8,762 nucleotides of DNA from Elusimicrobiota bacterium. GTDB lineage: Bacteria > Elusimicrobiota > Elusimicrobia > F11. This document shows positions 6,187 to 8,762 of the stretch, in pieces (positions within the stretch are counted from its first letter, which is position 1; every line of letters begins with the position of its first letter). The position numbers were made by a program, and so were the translations under genes. The notes below the pieces were generated by a model. The model was given only the letters and a program-made list of their open reading frames with translations. It made no database searches and was not told the origin of the DNA. The DNA lies in contig JAKLIS010000041.1 of NCBI GenBank assembly GCA_022709485.1, forward strand, positions 1-8,762, written 5' to 3'.

Positions 6187-7474
6187 CAGGATTATTGAGG
6201 GCCCGGGCGGCGATGTCCCGGCGGTAGTGGGCGTTTTGAAACTCAATTTTTTTGACACCTTGATAGGCTTGGAGGACGGCTTTTTCTAAGGTTTTGCCCA
6301 AACCCGTGACGGCCAAGACCCGCCCGCCGGAAGTGACGATTCCGTCATCGATTTTTTTAGTGCCGGCGTGAAAAACAACCACATTTTTCAATTTGTTTGC
6401 GTTTTCAAGGCCGGAAATCGGAAATCCTTTTTTAAAATCTCCGGGGTACCCTCCGGAGGCCAGGACAATTGTGCACGCGGCGTCTTTTTTGAGATCAAAC
6501 TGGACTTCTTTAAGGCGGCCTTCCGCCACAGCCAGAAAAGCCTCAAAAATATCTGATTGCACCAAGGGCAATACCACCTGCGTTTCCGGGTCCCCCATCC
6601 GGACATTAAACTCCAAAACCCGCACGCCCTGAAATGTGGCCATGAGCCCGAAATAAATAATTCCCCGGTAATCCAGCCCGTCAGCCTTTAATCCCGCCAG
6701 GAAATTTTGGATGACATTTTTCTCAACTTCTTTTCGAATGGCATCATCGTAAAAAGGCGTGGGAGCGTAGGCGCCCATTCCGCCGGTATTAGGCCCTTTG
6801 TCGGCGTCGAAAACACGCTTATGATCTTGAGACGCTGGGAATGGCAAAACGGTTTCACCATCTGTTAAGGCGAGCACGCTGATTTCCGGGCCGTTCATCT
6901 TTTCCTCGAGAAGAATGCGCTCCCCCGCGGACCCAAAAACCTTTTTTTCCATCATTTGTTCGATTCCGTCCACAATTTCATCGGGAGTCGAAGCCACAAT
7001 AACCCCTTTCCCGGCGGCCAACCCATCCGCCTTTAGAACGAGAAACCGCGCTCCCTCCGTGGAACGGGCGAATTCTTTGGCTTTGGCGGGGTCATCAAAG
7101 GTGCGAAAGGGAGCGGTTGGAATACCGTGCTTGGCCATGAAATTTTTGGCAAATATTTTGCTCCCTTCAAGCTGAGCGGCCGCACGGTTGGGGCCCACCA
7201 CCAGATGATTTTTACTTCTCAAAAAATCCGCCAGACCCTCTACGAGAGGCGCCTCGGGACCAATAATGGTGAGTTTGATTTTGTTCTCTTCAATGAACCG
7301 ATGGACCGTTTCCTGATTATTAATATCTAAAGCCACAAGGGAAGCGATGAGATCCATCCCCGCATTTCCGGGAGCGCAAAATATCTTATCGACATGGGGA
7401 CTCTTGGAAACAGCCCACGTTAACGCGTGTTCACGACCGCCGGATCCAATGATGAGAACGTTGTGTTTGGTCAT
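6161..7474 (-). CDS. purD: Phosphoribosylamine-glycine ligase (GAR synthetase)
   Basis: Catalyses ATP-dependent joining of glycine to 5-phosphoribosylamine to give GAR, the second step of de novo purine synthesis, in the cytosol. The 437-residue product has the normal family length. The N-domain begins VLIIGSGGREHAL (6-18) with the APGNAG loop at 34-39 and IGPEAPLVEG at 71-80. The ATP-grasp region holds VLKADGLAAGKGVIVAS (146-162), LLEEKMNGPEISVL (188-201), the KGPNTGGMGAYAPTP signature (226-240), and the metal-binding E288/N290 within LEFNVRMGDPE. The C-terminal barrel-like domain has ASGGYPG (339-345) and TSGGRVLAVTG (381-391). The start is fixed by the phosphate-binding glycine motif lying only nine residues in, although the AT-rich leader shows no clear ribosome site. 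It lies downstream of purF, and its 3' end overlaps the convergent DUF1016 gene by 26 bp. Confidence 0.98.
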   Translation of the reverse strand: MTKHNVLIIGSGGREHALTWAVSKSPHVDKIFCAPGNAGMDLIASLVALDINNQETVHRFIEENKIKLTIIGPEAPLVEGLADFLRSKNHLVVGPNRAAAQLEGSKIFAKNFMAKHGIPTAPFRTFDDPAKAKEFARSTEGARFLVLKADGLAAGKGVIVASTPDEIVDGIEQMMEKKVFGSAGERILLEEKMNGPEISVLALTDGETVLPFPASQDHKRVFDADKGPNTGGMGAYAPTPFYDDAIRKEVEKNVIQNFLAGLKADGLDYRGIIYFGLMATFQGVRVLEFNVRMGDPETQVVLPLVQSDIFEAFLAVAEGRLKEVQFDLKKDAACTIVLASGGYPGDFKKGFPISGLENANKLKNVVVFHAGTKKIDDGIVTSGGRVLAVTGLGKTLEKAVLQAYQGVKKIEFQNAHYRRDIAARALNNPAIYEKIRA

Positions 7475-7502
7475 AAAATTTAAATAGTGCCTGGTGCAAT
7501 TT

Positions 7503-7592
7503 CGTCATGCCCGCGAAAGCGGGCATCCAGGTCGTAAACTTGCATTTTAGTCCCGGTTTAAAGACTGGATGCCCGCTTTCGCGGGCATGACG
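7503..7592. repeat. REP-like paired palindromes in the purF-purD gap
   Basis: Two 28-nt arms, 7503-7530 and 7565-7592, are perfect reverse complements separated by 34 nt. Each arm is itself a hairpin: ATGCCCGC-GAAA-GCGGGCAT (7507-7526), an 8-bp stem with a GNRA-type loop, and its complement on the other arm. The core belongs to the common class of dispersed palindromes written ATxCCCGCGAAAGCGGGxAT in many bacterial genomes. In the purF-purD transcript the element could form two small hairpins or one 28-bp stem, so it may damp or process the message. It could be a REP pair or a small non-autonomous element. Confidence 0.8.
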
Positions 7593-7601
7593 TCGTTTAA
7601 C

Positions 7602-7629
7602 CGGGAACCGGGAACAGGGAACTGAGAAC
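7602..7629. repeat. Degenerate 7-bp tandem repeat (CGGGAAC)x4
   Basis: Four head-to-tail heptamers: CGGGAAC, CGGGAAC, AGGGAAC and TGAGAAC. They lie between the REP-like pair and the stop codon of purF. The first two copies are identical and the last two carry one and two changes. A short microsatellite-like array with no function I can assign. Confidence 0.75.
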
Positions 7630-7638
7630 CAGGTTTCT

Positions 7639-8762
7639 TCAAAGGTTTTTCTTCAGCGCCGGTTCCAAAGGAATGGGATATTTTCCTGTAAAGCAACAGG
7701 TGCAAAAATCTTTCATTGGCATGCCCGTGGCGCGCAACATGCCGTCTTTGCTCAAGAAAGCCAGGCTTCGGACGCCAAGCTTTTTTCGTATTTTTTCAAT
7801 TGAATAATTGGCGGCAATCAGTTCCTTTTTGGTGGGTGTGTCGATTCCGTAAAAACAGGGAAATGCGATGGGTGGGGAGGCCACCCGCATATGGATTTCC
7901 CGCACTCCCACACGCTGGAGCATCCGGACCAATTTCCGGCTCGTGGTCCCCCGAACAATGGAATCATCGATTAGCACAATCCTTTTTCCCACCAACGCCT
8001 CGGCCACCGCGTTGTATTTAATTTTTGATCCGAAATCCCGGATGGACTGTTTGGGCTCAATAAAAGTTCGCCCAATATAATGGCTTCGAATGAGTCCCAT
8101 GTCATAGCGGAGGCCGGCCTTTTCGGCATATCCCATGGCGGCAACGGTGGCGGAATCGGGAACGGGAATGACCATATCAGTCCCATCGGGCGGCGGGGCT
8201 TCACGCGCCAGCTGCCGGCCCATCTCTCGCCTGATTTCATACACGTTATGTTCAAAAATTCGGCTGTCCGGCCGGGAGAAATAGACATATTCAAATACGC
8301 ACATGGCCTTATTCGGGACCGTGCTGATAGGATAGGATTTGACGCCCTTATGAGTAATATCCACCAATTCGCCGGGATGAATATCGCGAATATATTTGGC
8401 CCCCAAAAGATCAAATGAAGAAGTTTCAGAAGCGACGAGCCAGGTTTTCCCCATTTTTCCCAGAGCCAACGGCCTCACCCCGTAGGGATCTCTCGCGGCC
8501 AGAATTCCTTTTTTTGTGATGAACACAAAAGAATAAGCGCCCTGGATTTTTCGCAAGGCGTCTAAAAGAGCTTTGACGAACCCTTTTTCTTTGGACTTAG
8601 CGAACAAATGGAGAACGACTTCCGTGTCAGTGGTGGTCTGGAAAATGGCCCCTTGGCCTTCGAGATTTTTCCTCAATTCCAATCCATTGGTTAAATTTCC
8701 GTTGTGGGCCACGGCGATTTTCCCATTGGCGGTGTTCACCAAAATGGGCTGGCAGTTTTGCA
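7639..8762 (-). CDS. purF: Amidophosphoribosyltransferase (5'-truncated by the window edge)
   Basis: Catalyses the first committed purine step, making 5-phosphoribosylamine from PRPP and glutamine. The window holds about 373 C-terminal residues. The frame is open to the right edge, reading QNCQPI before VNTANGKIAVAHNGNL, so the TTG near 8742 is not a start. Missing are roughly the first 85-90 residues, including the catalytic N-terminal cysteine. Present are the glutaminase segment with AHNGNL, TTTDTEV and RDPYGVRPLALG; CVFEYVYFSRPDS; and the PRPP loop VLIDDSIVRGTTS. Four cysteines match the ligands of the [4Fe-4S] cluster of the Bacillus-type enzyme: one in MCVFEY, one in IAFPCFYG, and two spaced C-x2-C in FCTCCFTGKYP. 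An iron-sulfur, oxygen-sensitive PurF is therefore likely. It is upstream of purD on the same strand, probably in one operon despite the repeat-filled gap. Confidence 0.98.
   Translation of the reverse strand, partial: QNCQPILVNTANGKIAVAHNGNLTNGLELRKNLEGQGAIFQTTTDTEVVLHLFAKSKEKGFVKALLDALRKIQGAYSFVFITKKGILAARDPYGVRPLALGKMGKTWLVASETSSFDLLGAKYIRDIHPGELVDITHKGVKSYPISTVPNKAMCVFEYVYFSRPDSRIFEHNVYEIRREMGRQLAREAPPPDGTDMVIPVPDSATVAAMGYAEKAGLRYDMGLIRSHYIGRTFIEPKQSIRDFGSKIKYNAVAEALVGKRIVLIDDSIVRGTTSRKLVRMLQRVGVREIHMRVASPPIAFPCFYGIDTPTKKELIAANYSIEKIRKKLGVRSLAFLSKDGMLRATGMPMKDFCTCCFTGKYPIPLEPALKKNL

Noticed and set aside
7503..7592. CRISPR-like repeat-spacer unit
   Set aside because: Only two arms, inverted rather than direct, with a single spacer and no cas genes.
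8080..8418. Plus-strand frame opposite purF
   Set aside because: Shadow of the conserved purF coding strand.

Overview
The window looks like a chromosomal stretch of an uncultivated-type bacterium with moderate base composition. The closest fit I can suggest is an Omnitrophota-like or related candidate-phylum lineage. That rests only on style: a giant multi-domain protein with a degenerate CheR-like module, short GAAA-loop palindromes between genes, and a lone DUF1016 nuclease gene beside purine genes. The lineage is an inference, not a sequence match.

Left half (10-4761, plus strand): one very large gene encodes 1583 residues. The N-terminal 45 % is an array of about eleven divergent helix-turn-helix-like repeats with a period near 61 residues. 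A proline-rich linker follows, then a short membrane module that resembles the M50/site-2-protease fold but has QExxH in place of HExxH. Next comes a complete but diverged CheR-type SAM-dependent methyltransferase, and finally a C-terminal region I do not recognise. This architecture is the most unusual thing in the window.

Middle (4762-6186): a gap of about 300 bp holds a nested palindromic element, a candidate promoter with a palindrome just upstream, a possible scrap of a second DUF1016 gene, and a good ribosome binding site with a complementary stretch upstream. It leads into an intact plus-strand DUF1016/YhcG-family PDDEXK nuclease gene. That gene carries a perfect 12-bp-arm palindrome in its coding sequence, and its 3' end overlaps purD convergently by 26 bp.

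Right part (6161-8762, minus strand): purF (running off the right edge) is followed by purD, which catalyse steps 1 and 2 of de novo purine synthesis: PRPP to phosphoribosylamine to GAR. They are probably co-transcribed, but the 164-bp gap between them holds a REP-like pair of hairpins (28-nt perfect inverted repeat) and a degenerate heptamer tandem repeat. No tRNA, rRNA, CRISPR array, transposase or integrase is visible.
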